Positions 38,711 through 48,154 of a DNA stretch of 64,000 nt are shown one piece after another; position 1 is the stretch's first letter; each line of letters begins with the position of its first letter. A model generated the notes under the pieces. That model was not told the origin of the DNA and did not search any database. It was given only the letters and a program-made list of their open reading frames with translations. Made by a program: the position numbers and the translations under genes. This stretch comes from Methylophaga sulfidovorans (GTDB lineage: Bacteria; Pseudomonadota; Gammaproteobacteria; Nitrosococcales; Methylophagaceae): assembly GCF_900114205.1 (NCBI RefSeq), contig NZ_FOSH01000003.1:62001-126000 (forward strand), read 5' to 3'.

Positions 38711-39262
38711 GTGAAAATAAATAAACAATCAGGTCTGATTGAAAACGCCGTAATCACGCTATCACCCAATTATGATGAACGACCTGACAAAGATGACCTT
38801 AGTGGTATTGTGATACACAATATCAGTTTGCCTCCCGGTGAGTTTGGCGACAAATTTATTGATGATCTATTTTTAAATCAGCTGGATTGTTCAGCGCATC
38901 CATACTTTGAGCAGCTAGATGGCTTGAGAGTCTCATCACACCTGTTAATTAGACGTAATGGTGAAGTTATTCAGTTTGTGCCTTTTCATCAGCGGGCATG
39001 GCATGCGGGTGTATCACAATGGCAGGGACGTGAGCGATGCAATGATTTTACCGTTGGTATTGAGTTAGAAGGTTGTGATGATAAACCGTTTGAGGAAGTG
39101 CAATACCAGGCGCTTACTAAGGTCATAAATATATTATGTGAGACCTACCCTGAGCTCACCCATGACAAGATAACTGGACATGAACATATTGCGCCTGGCC
39201 GTAAAACAGATCCCGGTCCTTATTTTGACTGGCAAAAATTAAGGTCTATGTTAAAAACATAG
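38711..39262 (+). CDS. ampD: 1,6-anhydro-N-acetylmuramyl-L-alanine amidase AmpD
   Basis: 183 residues, GTG start; E. coli AmpD has 183. Cytoplasmic zinc amidase that cuts the stem peptide from anhydro-muropeptides in wall recycling, downstream of NagZ. Zinc ligands are His36 in IVIHNISLP, His157 in TGHEHI and Asp167 in GRKTDPGP; SSHLLIRRNGEV and RAWHAGVS are conserved. The gene is closed by a bidirectional terminator shared with the convergent isomerase gene. No ampE follows. Confidence 0.95.
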   Translation: MKINKQSGLIENAVITLSPNYDERPDKDDLSGIVIHNISLPPGEFGDKFIDDLFLNQLDCSAHPYFEQLDGLRVSSHLLIRRNGEVIQFVPFHQRAWHAGVSQWQGRERCNDFTVGIELEGCDDKPFEEVQYQALTKVINILCETYPELTHDKITGHEHIAPGRKTDPGPYFDWQKLRSMLKT

Positions 39263-39266
39263 ATAC

Positions 39267-39296
39267 AAAAAAGCCGCCTGAAGAGGCGGCTTTTTT
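39267..39296. terminator. Bidirectional terminator, ampD / FKBP gene
   Basis: AAAAAAGCCGCCT at 39267-39279 and AGGCGGCTTTTTT at 39284-39296 form a perfect 13-bp stem with a GAAG loop, giving T runs in both directions between convergent genes. Confidence 0.95.
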
Positions 39297-39314
39297 ATGA
39301 AATGAACAGTGCTG

Positions 39315-39998
39315 TTATTTAGTAATAGCAATCAGCTCAATTTCAAAAATTAAAGTTTCATTAGGACCGATCAAGTTGCCTGCGCCACGTGGGCCATACG
39401 CTAAGTTAGCAGGGACAACGATGCGCCATTTTGAACCTTCTTTCATCATTTTTAATGCTTCCTGCCAGCCTTGAATAACGCCATTAACTGGGAAGGTTGC
39501 TGGTTCGCCACGATCATATGAGCTATCGAAAACGGTACCATCAATTAAAGTACCTTTATAGTTAGCAATAACTTTGTCATTTTCTGTTGGAGTGGCGCCG
39601 TCACCTTCTTTCAGAATTTCATATTGCAGACCACTGTCAGTCGTTACAACACCTTTTTTCTTAGCATTTTTTTCCATGAAAGCTTTAGCTTCAGCTTGTT
39701 TTTCGTTCATGACTTTTGCTAATTCTTGAGCTTTTTGTGCTTGGTAAGCTTGTACAACTTTTTCAGCTGTTTCTTGATTAAGTTGTGGTTTCTTACCTGC
39801 CAGCATGTCAGCAACACCCGCTTTGAATGCATCGATGTCAAGATCCACACCTTCCTGCATCATATTCTGACCAACTTGAATACCAAAGATGTAACTAATT
39901 TTTTCTTTATCTGTGTCTAATGTTGTGGCGTTGTCAGCAGCCATTACGTTTGCTCCAAATAATAGTAAAGGTAAAATAGCGAGTGTTTTTAATTTCAT
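39315..39998 (-). CDS. FKBP-type peptidyl-prolyl cis-trans isomerase, FkpA/Mip-like
   Basis: 227 residues. Signal peptide about 1-20 (LAILPLLLFGANVMA), so a periplasmic folding helper. An N-terminal dimerisation domain (about 30-110, TDKEKISYIFGIQVGQNM and a long helix rich in A, E, K, Q) precedes the FKBP domain (about 115-227) with YKGTLIDGTVFDSSYDRGEP, GVIQGWQEAL and VPANLAYGPRGAG. Resembles FkpA and Mip. Monocistronic; on the minus strand a perfect TTGACA about 90 bases upstream could be its -35 box, but the matching -10 is weak. Confidence 0.93.
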   Translation of the reverse strand: MKLKTLAILPLLLFGANVMAADNATTLDTDKEKISYIFGIQVGQNMMQEGVDLDIDAFKAGVADMLAGKKPQLNQETAEKVVQAYQAQKAQELAKVMNEKQAEAKAFMEKNAKKKGVVTTDSGLQYEILKEGDGATPTENDKVIANYKGTLIDGTVFDSSYDRGEPATFPVNGVIQGWQEALKMMKEGSKWRIVVPANLAYGPRGAGNLIGPNETLIFEIELIAITK

Positions 39999-40150
39999 AT
40001 AATGCTCTCAATGTATAGATAAGGTGTGTGCCAGTTTTAGTACAATGCTCTGCCTTAAAAGTTCATCAGCATATGCTAAAAGTTTTACACCATACGCTAA
40101 ATTGTCAATATTTTCACGACTACGAATGAGCTAATAACTGAGAAAAACAC

Positions 40151-40179
40151 TTGGTTATTATTCTAATTGATACTATAAT
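40151..40179 (+). promoter_or_regulatory. Sigma-70 promoter of the suf operon
   Basis: TTGGTT at 40151-40156 and a perfect TATAAT at 40174-40179, separated by 17 bases. The ribosome site AGGAGG is at 40190-40195, so the 5' leader is very short. Confidence 0.75.
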
Positions 40180-40191
40180 AGTACCAATTAG
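40163..40191. promoter_or_regulatory. Palindromic operator over the suf -10 box
   Basis: CTAATTGATACTAT (40163-40176) and ATAGTACCAATTAG (40178-40191) are reverse complements with one mismatch around a single central A at 40177. The palindrome covers the whole -10 box and touches the ribosome site. It is the expected kind of target for the dimeric Rrf2 regulator encoded next. Confidence 0.75.
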
Positions 40192-40203
40192 GAGGTGCAC
40201 TGA

Positions 40204-40695
40204 ATGTTGCGAATGGGAAAATTGACAGATTATGGCATTGTGATGATGAGTCACTTTGCATCCAATCTCCAAGTCCAACATAGTGCACATGCTATCGCTG
40301 AAGCAGTAAAAGTACCACTGCCAACGGTTAGGAAAGTTTTAAAATTATTGTCTCATTCAGGCTTATTGAAGTCAGAAAGGGGAGCGATGGGAGGCTACAG
40401 TCTCAGTCGTCAACCTGACGATATTACCGTTGCCGAAATCATTACAGCGATAGAAGGGCCGATTGCTCTGACTGAATGTGTCAGCACAGATAGTCACTGT
40501 GATCAGGAAACGCACTGTGCCGTGCAAACCAACTGGTCCAAAATTAATGACGCTGTTTTTCACGCGTTAGACGAAGTAAAACTATCGGATATGTTGTCAC
40601 CTCAGTCTTCTCTGGGGTTCAGCCCGATCAGATTCTATTCATCTTATAACAGGATGCATGAAACAACTTTACAGGATGGTGAGTTCCATGACTGA
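40204..40695 (+). CDS. Rrf2-family regulator of the suf operon
   Basis: 163 residues. Winged-helix N-terminus ([43 protein letters not shown]) and three cysteines Cys92, Cys99 and Cys105, the spacing that binds an iron-sulfur cluster in IscR-type regulators. It is the SUF-linked Rrf2 protein, expected to sense cluster status and repress or activate the operon. It overlaps sufB by eight bases, so the two are coupled. Autoregulation is likely, given the palindrome over its promoter. Confidence 0.92.
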   Translation: MLRMGKLTDYGIVMMSHFASNLQVQHSAHAIAEAVKVPLPTVRKVLKLLSHSGLLKSERGAMGGYSLSRQPDDITVAEIITAIEGPIALTECVSTDSHCDQETHCAVQTNWSKINDAVFHALDEVKLSDMLSPQSSLGFSPIRFYSSYNRMHETTLQDGEFHD

Positions 40696-42136
40696 ACAAA
40701 GTCAACAACTTGAAGCGATTACGCAGAAAGAATACAAAGCAGGGTTTGTCACTGATATCGAAGTGGATAGTCTGCCTCCAGGTTTGAATGAAGACGTGGT
40801 CAGACAAATCTCGCTCATCAAAAATGAACCGGAATGGATGCTGGAATGGCGATTAAAAGCGTTCCGTCATTGGCTGACAATGGAAACGCCAGAGTGGGCT
40901 CATGTCCATTATCCGGCTATCGACTATCAGGAAATCAGTTATTACTCTGCACCAAAGAAAAAGACAGATGGTCCTAAAAGTCTGGATGAAGTCGATCCTG
41001 AGCTGTTAAAAACCTATGAAAAACTCGGCGTACCATTAGATGAGAGAGCGCGTCTGGCTGGTGTTGCCGTTGATGCCGTTTTCGATAGCGTCTCCGTATC
41101 TAATACGTTTAAGGATAAATTGGCTGAAGAAGGTATTTTATTTATGCCTATTTCTGAAGCGATTCAAGAACATCCTGAGTTAGTAAAAAAATATATTGGC
41201 AGCGTCGTCCCGCATAAAGATAATTTTTATGCAGCATTGAACTCAGCTGTATTTACAGATGGCTCGTTTGTTTATATTCCTAAAGGCGTGCGTTGCCCAA
41301 TGGAATTATCAACATACTTCCGCATCAATGCCGCTAATACCGGACAGTTTGAGCGTACATTAATCATTGCTGATGATGATGCTTATGTCAGTTATCTGGA
41401 AGGCTGTACCGCACCAATGCGTGATGAAAATCAGCTACATGCTGCTGTTGTTGAATTGGTGGCTATGGACCGTGCTGAAATCAAATATTCAACGGTTCAA
41501 AACTGGTATCCTGGTGATGAAAATGGCAAAGGCGGTATCTATAACTTTGTGACGAAACGTGCTGCTTGCCGTGGTGAATCATCAAAAGTCTCCTGGACAC
41601 AGGTAGAAACCGGCTCTGCGATTACCTGGAAATATCCAAGTGTTGTTCTGCAAGGTGATAATTCGGTAGGTGAATTCTATTCCGTTGCAGTCACCAATAA
41701 TATGCAACAAGCCGATACGGGTACCAAGATGATTCATCTGGGTAAAAACACCAGTTCAACCATTATTTCCAAAGGTATCTCGGCTGGTCGCTCACAAAAT
41801 GCTTATCGTGGTTTAGTCCGAATTGGACCGAATGCAGAAAATGCCCGTAACTATACCGAGTGTGACTCTTTATTAATGAGCGATACCTGCGGTGCACATA
41901 CTTTCCCTTACATTGAAGTAAAAAATCCGACAGCCAAAGTTGAACATGAGGCATCCACATCGAAAATCAGTGAAGACCAACTGTTTTACTGTAAACAGCG
42001 TGGTTTAGATGCCGAAGATGCTGTGTCGATGATTGTGAACGGATTTTGTAAGCAAGTTATCCGTGAGCTACCGATGGAATTCGCAGTAGAAGCACAAAAC
42101 TTACTTGGTTTGTCATTAGAAGGTTCCGTGGGTTAA
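40688..42136 (+). CDS. sufB: Fe-S cluster scaffold subunit SufB
   Basis: 482 residues. Core of the SufBC2D complex on which Fe-S clusters are built. Family segments: [36 protein letters not shown] preceded by a tyrosine-rich strand, [34 protein letters not shown] and [16 protein letters not shown]. The start at 40688 lies within the last codons of the regulator gene and gives MTEQSQQLE; an ORF start 30 bases earlier is not supported. sufC follows after 48 bases. Confidence 0.96.
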   Translation: MTEQSQQLEAITQKEYKAGFVTDIEVDSLPPGLNEDVVRQISLIKNEPEWMLEWRLKAFRHWLTMETPEWAHVHYPAIDYQEISYYSAPKKKTDGPKSLDEVDPELLKTYEKLGVPLDERARLAGVAVDAVFDSVSVSNTFKDKLAEEGILFMPISEAIQEHPELVKKYIGSVVPHKDNFYAALNSAVFTDGSFVYIPKGVRCPMELSTYFRINAANTGQFERTLIIADDDAYVSYLEGCTAPMRDENQLHAAVVELVAMDRAEIKYSTVQNWYPGDENGKGGIYNFVTKRAACRGESSKVSWTQVETGSAITWKYPSVVLQGDNSVGEFYSVAVTNNMQQADTGTKMIHLGKNTSSTIISKGISAGRSQNAYRGLVRIGPNAENARNYTECDSLLMSDTCGAHTFPYIEVKNPTAKVEHEASTSKISEDQLFYCKQRGLDAEDAVSMIVNGFCKQVIRELPMEFAVEAQNLLGLSLEGSVG

Positions 42137-42184
42137 ACCATAAGAGAACTGCCAAACAATATTCAGAAATATTAGAGAGTGAAG

Positions 42185-42946
42185 ATGTTAACGATTAAAA
42201 ACTTACACGCCAGCGTTGATGGCAAAGAAATTCTTCGCGGTATTGACCTGACAGTGAACCCTGGTGAAATCCACGCCATTATGGGCCCGAATGGTGCCGG
42301 TAAAAGTACACTGTCTAATGTCCTCGCAGGACGTGAAGGCTACGAAATTACTCAAGGTGAAGTCATCTACAAAGGTGAAAATCTATTAGAACTTGAACCT
42401 GAAGAGCGTGCGCAACGTGGCGTTTTCCTGGCATTCCAATACCCAGTCGAAATTCCTGGTGTCAGCAATGTCTACTTACTGAAAGCTGCTTTGAACGCCG
42501 TGCGTAAATATCAGGGTCTGGAAGAAGTTGATGCGATGGATTTCTTAACCTTAGTTCGTGAAAAAATGAAACTGGTTAAGATGAACGAAGAGTTTCTGCA
42601 TCGTAATGTGAACGAAGGTTTTTCGGGCGGAGAGAAAAAGCGTAACGAAATTCTTCAAATGGCAGTACTAGAGCCTGCACTAGCTATTCTTGATGAAACC
42701 GATTCAGGACTGGATATTGATGCATTACGTACTGTTTCAGAAGGTGTGAATGCACTGCGTGCTGAAGACCGTTCTATCGTGATGATTACCCACTACCAGC
42801 GTTTATTGGATCATATCGTTCCTGATTTTGTTCACGTGTTATCTGAAGGCCGTATTGTCAAATCAGGTGATAAAGAATTAGCAAAAGAACTGGAAAAATC
42901 AGGTTATAGCTGGATTCATGATGCACCTGAAGGTGAAACTGCATGA
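42185..42946 (+). CDS. sufC: Fe-S cluster assembly ATPase SufC
   Basis: 253 residues from ATG 42185; a GTG six bases earlier is in frame, but [11 protein letters not shown] is the usual SufC N-terminus. ABC-type ATPase: Walker [10 protein letters not shown] (about 36-44), signature SGGEKKR (about 147-153), Walker [13 protein letters not shown] with the SufC-typical Asp/Glu run, and His switch MITHYQR. Provides energy to the SufBCD scaffold. Overlaps sufD by four bases. Confidence 0.96.
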   Translation: MLTIKNLHASVDGKEILRGIDLTVNPGEIHAIMGPNGAGKSTLSNVLAGREGYEITQGEVIYKGENLLELEPEERAQRGVFLAFQYPVEIPGVSNVYLLKAALNAVRKYQGLEEVDAMDFLTLVREKMKLVKMNEEFLHRNVNEGFSGGEKKRNEILQMAVLEPALAILDETDSGLDIDALRTVSEGVNALRAEDRSIVMITHYQRLLDHIVPDFVHVLSEGRIVKSGDKELAKELEKSGYSWIHDAPEGETA

Positions 42947-44247
42947 AACAGTTAACAGATATCACAACACCATTTGACGATATCGCCGCGAGTAAGACTT
43001 TGCCCGGTCAAGACATTGATTGGTTGCAGCAGCTACGCGAACAAGCCCGTGCGCAGTTTCAGCGTCAAGGATTACCCTCTAAAAAAGTGGAAGACTGGAA
43101 ATACACGTCTTTATGGGCTTTATCTCAAGAGGTGTTCACACACGAAGCTGGTGCGAGTCAGTTGGATGAAATGCGTTGCTCACAAACCGCATTACTCGAA
43201 ACAGCCTATAGATTAGTGATTGTTGATGGCCAATTCAGTGCTGAATTATCGCATATTGATGGTTTGGAGACAGGACTGACTGTACAGCCGCTTTCACAGG
43301 CATTTTCTAAAACAAAATCAGTTTTAGGGCAGCAAGTTACACTTGAAAAAGCTGGCTTGAACGCCTTGAATACGATGCTGATGACTGAAGGGGCTTATAT
43401 TCAGGTCACGGCAAATACCAAGGTATCTAAACCTGTAGAGTTGTTGGTTATCAATACTGGTGAAACGGATAAACTAGCCACGCATTTACGTCACGTCATC
43501 GATATCGCTGAAAATGCTGAGTTAACCCTGGTTGAGCATTATGTGAGTCTGGCTGATGATAGCGTTGGACTGACTGATGTGATATCAGAAGTGAATCTGG
43601 CTGAAAATGCACGTTTGAATCATTTCAAGTTACAGCATGAGTCATTGTCTCATTATCATGTTGCTACTTTGGCGGGTAAACAGGCGAGCAGTAGTATCTG
43701 GCATACCAATAATATTTCTCTGGGAGCGAAGCTGGCGAGAAATGATATACATAGCCAGTTATTAGGTGAGCAGGCTCATGTAACAATGGATGGTTTATAT
43801 CTGGTCGCTGGCAAGCAACATGTGGATAACCACACGCGCATCGATCATGCTGTGCCTAACACCACTAGCGAAGAAATCTATAAAGGCGTGCTTGATGGCG
43901 ATAGCCATGCCGTATTTAACGGTAAAGTGATTGTGCATAAAGACGCACAGAAAACTGATGCGAATCAGAGTAACCGTAACTTACTATTATCCCGGACTTG
44001 TGAAATCGATACCAAGCCTGAAATGGAAATCTATGCTGATGATGTCAAATGTGGTCATGGCAGTACTGTTGGTCAGTTAGACGAACAGCAATTATTTTTC
44101 CTGCGCGCTCGTGGTATGAATGAAACCAGCGCTCGAAGCTTGCTGACCTATGCGTTTGCTGTGGAAGTGCTGCAGCGGATTTCGGATATGCCGATTCGCC
44201 AGGCCTTATCAAATGTGATCGAAACGCGATTACCGCGAGGCGTGTAA
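42943..44247 (+). CDS. sufD: Fe-S cluster assembly protein SufD
   Basis: 434 residues, paralogue of SufB and partner in the SufBC2D complex, involved in iron entry. N-terminal [13 protein letters not shown] motif (about 48-60), the beta-helix core, then the C-terminal [25 protein letters not shown] region split by the usual conserved His and Cys, and [15 protein letters not shown]. Begins ATGA-overlapping sufC; sufS follows three bases after its stop. Confidence 0.95.
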   Translation: MKQLTDITTPFDDIAASKTLPGQDIDWLQQLREQARAQFQRQGLPSKKVEDWKYTSLWALSQEVFTHEAGASQLDEMRCSQTALLETAYRLVIVDGQFSAELSHIDGLETGLTVQPLSQAFSKTKSVLGQQVTLEKAGLNALNTMLMTEGAYIQVTANTKVSKPVELLVINTGETDKLATHLRHVIDIAENAELTLVEHYVSLADDSVGLTDVISEVNLAENARLNHFKLQHESLSHYHVATLAGKQASSSIWHTNNISLGAKLARNDIHSQLLGEQAHVTMDGLYLVAGKQHVDNHTRIDHAVPNTTSEEIYKGVLDGDSHAVFNGKVIVHKDAQKTDANQSNRNLLLSRTCEIDTKPEMEIYADDVKCGHGSTVGQLDEQQLFFLRARGMNETSARSLLTYAFAVEVLQRISDMPIRQALSNVIETRLPRGV

Positions 44248-44250
44248 GTT

Positions 44251-45510
44251 ATGACGCAATCTACCCATAATTTGGTCGACACTATGCTGAATGATTTTGA
44301 TATTGCTGCTATTCGCCGTGATTTTCCAATCCTGAATCAGCAAATTAATGGGCATCCCTTGGTTTATTTAGACAATGCAGCGAGCAGTCAAAAACCTGTT
44401 CAGGTTATTGACGCTGTTGATCAGTATTATCGACTGGATAATGCCAATGTCCATCGCGGTGTGCACAGACTGAGTCAACGCGCCACAGATGCTTATGAAG
44501 CAGCAAGAAGCAAAGTAAGAGGCTTTTTGAATGCGGAGTCAGATAAAGAAATTATCTTTGTTCGTGGTGCAACAGAGGCCATTAACTTAGTGGCTCAAAG
44601 TTTTGTCAGACCACAGCTGCAAGCAGGTGATGAAATTCTTATCAGCTACCTTGAGCATCATGCCAATATCGTACCGTGGCAAATGGTATGTGAGCAGACC
44701 GGCGCTAAGTTAAAAGTCATTCCAATGACAGAGTCCGGCGAGCTGAATTTATCTGGGTTTGATGAGCTGCTCACTGATAAAACGAAAATTATGGCTGTTG
44801 GCCAGGTGTCTAATGCTTTAGGCACGGTTAATTCGGTCAAACAAATGACTGAAAAAGCCAAAGTCAAAGGCATTCCTGTATTGATCGATGGCGCTCAGGC
44901 AGTGCCACATATGCAAGTTGATGTGCAGGATTTAGATTGCGACTTTTATGTGTTTTCAGGTCATAAAATGTTTGCACCAACCGGGATCGGAACGCTATAC
45001 GGTAAACAAGCCTTATTAGAAGCAATGCCGCCATGGCAAGGTGGTGGCGATATGATTCTTTCTGTGAGTTTTGACCACACTGAATACAACACATTACCGT
45101 ATAAATTTGAAGCGGGTACACCACATATTGCCGGCGCTGTCGGTTTAGGTGCAGCTATTGATTATATGGAGTCAGTAGGCATTGAAAAAATTGCGGGCTA
45201 TGAACATGCTCTGCTGGAATTAGCCACTGATAAATTATCGGCGATGGATGGTATCCGAATTGTTGGTACCGCCAAACACAAAGCGAGTGTTTTATCGTTT
45301 CTGATTGAAGATGTTCACCCTCATGATGTCGGTACTATTTTTGATCAGGAAGGTGTTGCCATACGTGCTGGTCATCACTGCGCCCAACCAGTTATGCAAT
45401 ATTATGGTATTGCTGCTACGGCACGGGCTTCATTTGCTTTCTACAATACGGAACAAGAAATTGATGCTCTGGTTAAAGCCATTCACACCACACAGGAGTT
45501 GTTTGCCTGA
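44251..45510 (+). CDS. sufS: Cysteine desulfurase SufS
   Basis: 419 residues. Class II PLP-dependent desulfurase that delivers sulfur from cysteine to SufU and SufBCD. Motifs: YLDNAASSQKP (about 30-40), VHRGVHRLSQRATDAYE, FVRGATEAINLVAQ, EHHANIVPWQ, PLP lysine in VFSGHKMFAPTGIG and active-site cysteine in RAGHHCAQPVM (about 375-385). Its stop shares one base with the sufU ATG (TGATG). Confidence 0.97.
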   Translation: MTQSTHNLVDTMLNDFDIAAIRRDFPILNQQINGHPLVYLDNAASSQKPVQVIDAVDQYYRLDNANVHRGVHRLSQRATDAYEAARSKVRGFLNAESDKEIIFVRGATEAINLVAQSFVRPQLQAGDEILISYLEHHANIVPWQMVCEQTGAKLKVIPMTESGELNLSGFDELLTDKTKIMAVGQVSNALGTVNSVKQMTEKAKVKGIPVLIDGAQAVPHMQVDVQDLDCDFYVFSGHKMFAPTGIGTLYGKQALLEAMPPWQGGGDMILSVSFDHTEYNTLPYKFEAGTPHIAGAVGLGAAIDYMESVGIEKIAGYEHALLELATDKLSAMDGIRIVGTAKHKASVLSFLIEDVHPHDVGTIFDQEGVAIRAGHHCAQPVMQYYGIAATARASFAFYNTEQEIDALVKAIHTTQELFA

Positions 45511-45956
45511 TGAGTGATTTACGAGATCTTTATCAACAAGTGATCATGGATCATAAGAAAAAGCCGCGTAATTTCAGAGAAATTACCGATGCGAATCATA
45601 TGGCGCATGGTAATAACCCGTTATGTGGTGATGCTTTAGTTGTCTATGTGAAATTAAATGGTGATGTTATTGAAGACATCAGTTTTCAGGGCAGTGGCTG
45701 CGCGATTTCAGTGGCCTCTGCGTCTTTAATGACGGAAACCCTGAAAGGTAAAACATTGGCTGATGCCGAGGCACTTTATGAAGACGTTCATAAGGCCTTA
45801 ACAGGTGATAAAGACGCTGCTGAGCTGACTGGTAAGTTACAGGTATTGGCAGGCGTCAAAGAATTTCCAGCGCGAGTCAAATGCGCCACATTGTCATGGC
45901 ATACCGTTCATGCCGCTGTTGACAGTGACCATGATATTTCAGTTTCTACAGAATAA
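45510..45956 (+). CDS. sufU: SufU-type Fe-S assembly scaffold / sulfurtransferase
   Basis: 148 residues. Three conserved cysteines in NPLCGDALVVYV, GSGCAISVASASLM and VKCATLSWHTV, plus an Asp beside the first, are the zinc and sulfur-transfer residues of SufU. SufU takes persulfide sulfur from SufS. Its presence in place of sufE and sufA, common in Gram-positives, also occurs in some proteobacterial suf operons. Confidence 0.93.
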   Translation: MSDLRDLYQQVIMDHKKKPRNFREITDANHMAHGNNPLCGDALVVYVKLNGDVIEDISFQGSGCAISVASASLMTETLKGKTLADAEALYEDVHKALTGDKDAAELTGKLQVLAGVKEFPARVKCATLSWHTVHAAVDSDHDISVSTE

Positions 45957-45968
45957 AAGGGCAGGTTT

Positions 45969-46298
45969 ATGAACGATCAATATCAAATCAGCCCGGAACA
46001 GTTAAAAGAAGATGTGATAGATGTATTAAAAACCATCTATGACCCGGAAATACCCATCAATATTTACGAACTGGGCCTTATTTACGATATTAAAATCAGT
46101 ACTTCAGGTAATGTAGATATCGATATGACACTGACTGCACCAGGTTGTCCTGTAGCCCAGTCGTTTCCGGGGGATGTCGAATCTCGGGTCATGTCTGTTC
46201 CCGGTGTAAAAAAAGCCCATGTGGAATTGGTTTGGGATCCACAATGGACTAAGGATATGATGACGGAAGCTGCGCAGTTACAGCTGGGCATGTTTTAA
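45969..46298 (+). CDS. sufT: SufT, DUF59 (MIP18-family) Fe-S maturation protein
   Basis: 109 residues. DUF59 fold with DPEIPINIYELGLIYDI (about 24-40) and TLTAPGCPVAQ (about 58-68, conserved cysteine), and a terminal VELVWDPQWTKDMM. SufT helps in maturation of Fe-S proteins, especially under high demand. Twelve bases behind sufU and last gene before a strong terminator, completing a seven-gene suf operon. Confidence 0.93.
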   Translation: MNDQYQISPEQLKEDVIDVLKTIYDPEIPINIYELGLIYDIKISTSGNVDIDMTLTAPGCPVAQSFPGDVESRVMSVPGVKKAHVELVWDPQWTKDMMTEAAQLQLGMF

Positions 46299-46322
46299 CA
46301 CAAATACCGTTTGTATCCTGAC

Positions 46323-46366
46323 AAAAAAGGCCTGTGATGATAAATAAGTCATCACAGGCCTTTTTT
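46323..46366. terminator. Terminator of the suf operon
   Basis: Perfect 18-bp stem: arm 46323-46340 (six A then GGCCTGTGATGA) with arm 46349-46366 (TCATCACAGGCC then six T), loop of eight. Works in both directions, so it can also end the minus-strand small gene. Confidence 0.95.
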
Positions 46367-46411
46367 ATTAGTCAGGTATTTATCTGGATTGCCTATTGGT
46401 AGACGCTGATT

Positions 46412-46615
46412 TTACTCGTTTGATGGTTGCTGCGGCGTATCAATAACAAATCGATATTGTTTTCCACAGTGTAGAATAACTTCTTTTTGTTGGCGTTTGA
46501 GTATTCGCATTTCTACTTTAATTTCACCAAATCCATCATGAATTAGTACATCATCAAATAACTCGAGTAATTTGGTTTTGACGTTATCAGTCTTACTGTC
46601 TTTCATTTCACTCAT
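46412..46615 (-). CDS. Small conserved-looking hypothetical protein
   Basis: 67 residues, no known function. Charged N-terminus then LLELFDDVLIHDGFGEIKVE and MRILKRQQKEVILHCGKQYRFVID, an alternating pattern suggesting a helix followed by three beta strands. One cysteine sits in HCGKQYRF. The coding pattern and position between two terminator-limited units make it a probable gene; a second Met at codon 4 is an alternative start. No good ribosome site is seen upstream. Similar small proteins seem to occur in other methane and methanol users, but this is from memory. Confidence 0.6.
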   Translation of the reverse strand: MSEMKDSKTDNVKTKLLELFDDVLIHDGFGEIKVEMRILKRQQKEVILHCGKQYRFVIDTPQQPSNE

Positions 46616-46833
46616 TCAGGCTAGTCAGGTTGTTATGATTGGTCGTCAATGGTAGGTGTATGTACATGTAAGTGTTATAGGAAGAATTCCTTTTTTTATG
46701 GATAACAGAAAGTAGTATTAAAAACCGTCAGTGTTAAGGTCCTATTTTCAATTATTTATATGTAAATCATATTATGAGAAAAACTAAGAATACTGGCGTC
46801 ACAGTGATTGCCTTACCAGTGGAGCCGTGAAGG

Positions 46834-48153
46834 ATGAGTTTAAGAGGGTTAATTAATTTACGGATTGTTATTTCGGTACTGGTTATCATTCTATTAGGTG
46901 CCAGTTTGGCTGTCTGGCAGGCCCGTGAGTCAGTCCGGGATGAAGTAACGTCATCATATAATTTGGCGTTGCAAATGGTGGAATTTGGGCTTAATCAGTT
47001 CACGCGGGATGAACATACCGAAAGTGAATGGCTGGAACAGATCAGCCGCTTACGTGAAACGCGTCATTTACAGATTGCTATCTTTGATCAGGCTGGGAAT
47101 GAAACCATGCTGACTGGTGAAAAGAGCCACACTGCTGACGAGCCACCACCGCAATGGTTTATTGATGCGGTAATGATGGATAGCATCAGTTCTGCTTATG
47201 AGATAAAACTGCCTAATGATGCGATTAAACGTATTGTGATTAGCGCTGACCCTATGGATGAAATCCATGAAGCCTGGCGTGAGTCACTGGTGTATTTCTG
47301 GTCGATCGTGTTAATGCTTGGCATTATTTTCTTAGCTATCAACGTCGTCTTTCACTCGATGCTAAGTGCAGTGAAAACCATTTTATCGGGTTTGAAAACG
47401 GTGGAAAGTGGCAATTATGAACAACGGTTACCGCGATTTCGTATTAGTGAGTTTGATGCCATCGCCGCAGAGATTAATAATCTGACCAGTGCCTTAAATG
47501 CTGCCCGGCAAAACAATCAGGCGCTGGCAAGACATACCATGCACATTCAGGAAAATGAACGTCGACATATGTCACGTGAATTACATGATGAAATGGGGCA
47601 GTCACTTACCGCAGTGAAGGCGATGGCTGTTGTGGCTAAACAATCTGATAGCAAAGTCCAGAGTATTGCTGATTCGATTATTGATATTTGTAATCATTTA
47701 TCCGGTGTCGTTCGTTCGATGATGAGAACGTTACATCCGCTCAGTTTAACTGACTTAGGACTAGTGGCGACTCTGACTGATTTGGTCGGCGAGTGGAAAC
47801 GCAGACAGCCTTCTCTGGATATTCATTTAAATTACGATAACAGTATCGATGACTTGGATGAGGAAGTCGCTATTCATGTCTATCGTATTGTGCAGGAATG
47901 TTTAACCAATGTCGTACGCCATGCCCAAGCTAATCTGGCCAATATCAGTGTCAGGCAGAGTCTTGTTCAGCAAAAAAAATGGGTGGTGATTCAGGTATCA
48001 GATGATGGCATCGGCGGTTCATCATCAGGTGAAGGTTTTGGCGTTCTGGCAATGCGGGAGAGGGTAGAAAGCATGGGAGGACTGTTTATGTTTGAGTCTT
48101 CACCAGATGATGGCGTAACGGTGACAGCACGCATGCCATTCATAGAGAAGTAG
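46834..48153 (+). CDS. Sensor histidine kinase, second MoxY-like
   Basis: 439 residues. Membrane helix about 9-28, periplasmic region with the LapD/MoxY-like stretch ETRHLQIAIFDQAGNE (about 75-90), second helix about 153-172, HAMP to about 225, HisKA_3 with His251 in MSRELHDEMG, and an ATPase domain with IYRIVQECLTNVVRHA and GFGVLAMRERVESMGG. It is a paralogue of the kinase at 5903-7267. The response regulator gene follows two bases later. The region before it (46616-46833) has no further gene and no convincing promoter. Confidence 0.9.
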   Translation: MSLRGLINLRIVISVLVIILLGASLAVWQARESVRDEVTSSYNLALQMVEFGLNQFTRDEHTESEWLEQISRLRETRHLQIAIFDQAGNETMLTGEKSHTADEPPPQWFIDAVMMDSISSAYEIKLPNDAIKRIVISADPMDEIHEAWRESLVYFWSIVLMLGIIFLAINVVFHSMLSAVKTILSGLKTVESGNYEQRLPRFRISEFDAIAAEINNLTSALNAARQNNQALARHTMHIQENERRHMSRELHDEMGQSLTAVKAMAVVAKQSDSKVQSIADSIIDICNHLSGVVRSMMRTLHPLSLTDLGLVATLTDLVGEWKRRQPSLDIHLNYDNSIDDLDEEVAIHVYRIVQECLTNVVRHAQANLANISVRQSLVQQKKWVVIQVSDDGIGGSSSGEGFGVLAMRERVESMGGLFMFESSPDDGVTVTARMPFIEK

Positions 48154-48154
48154 T

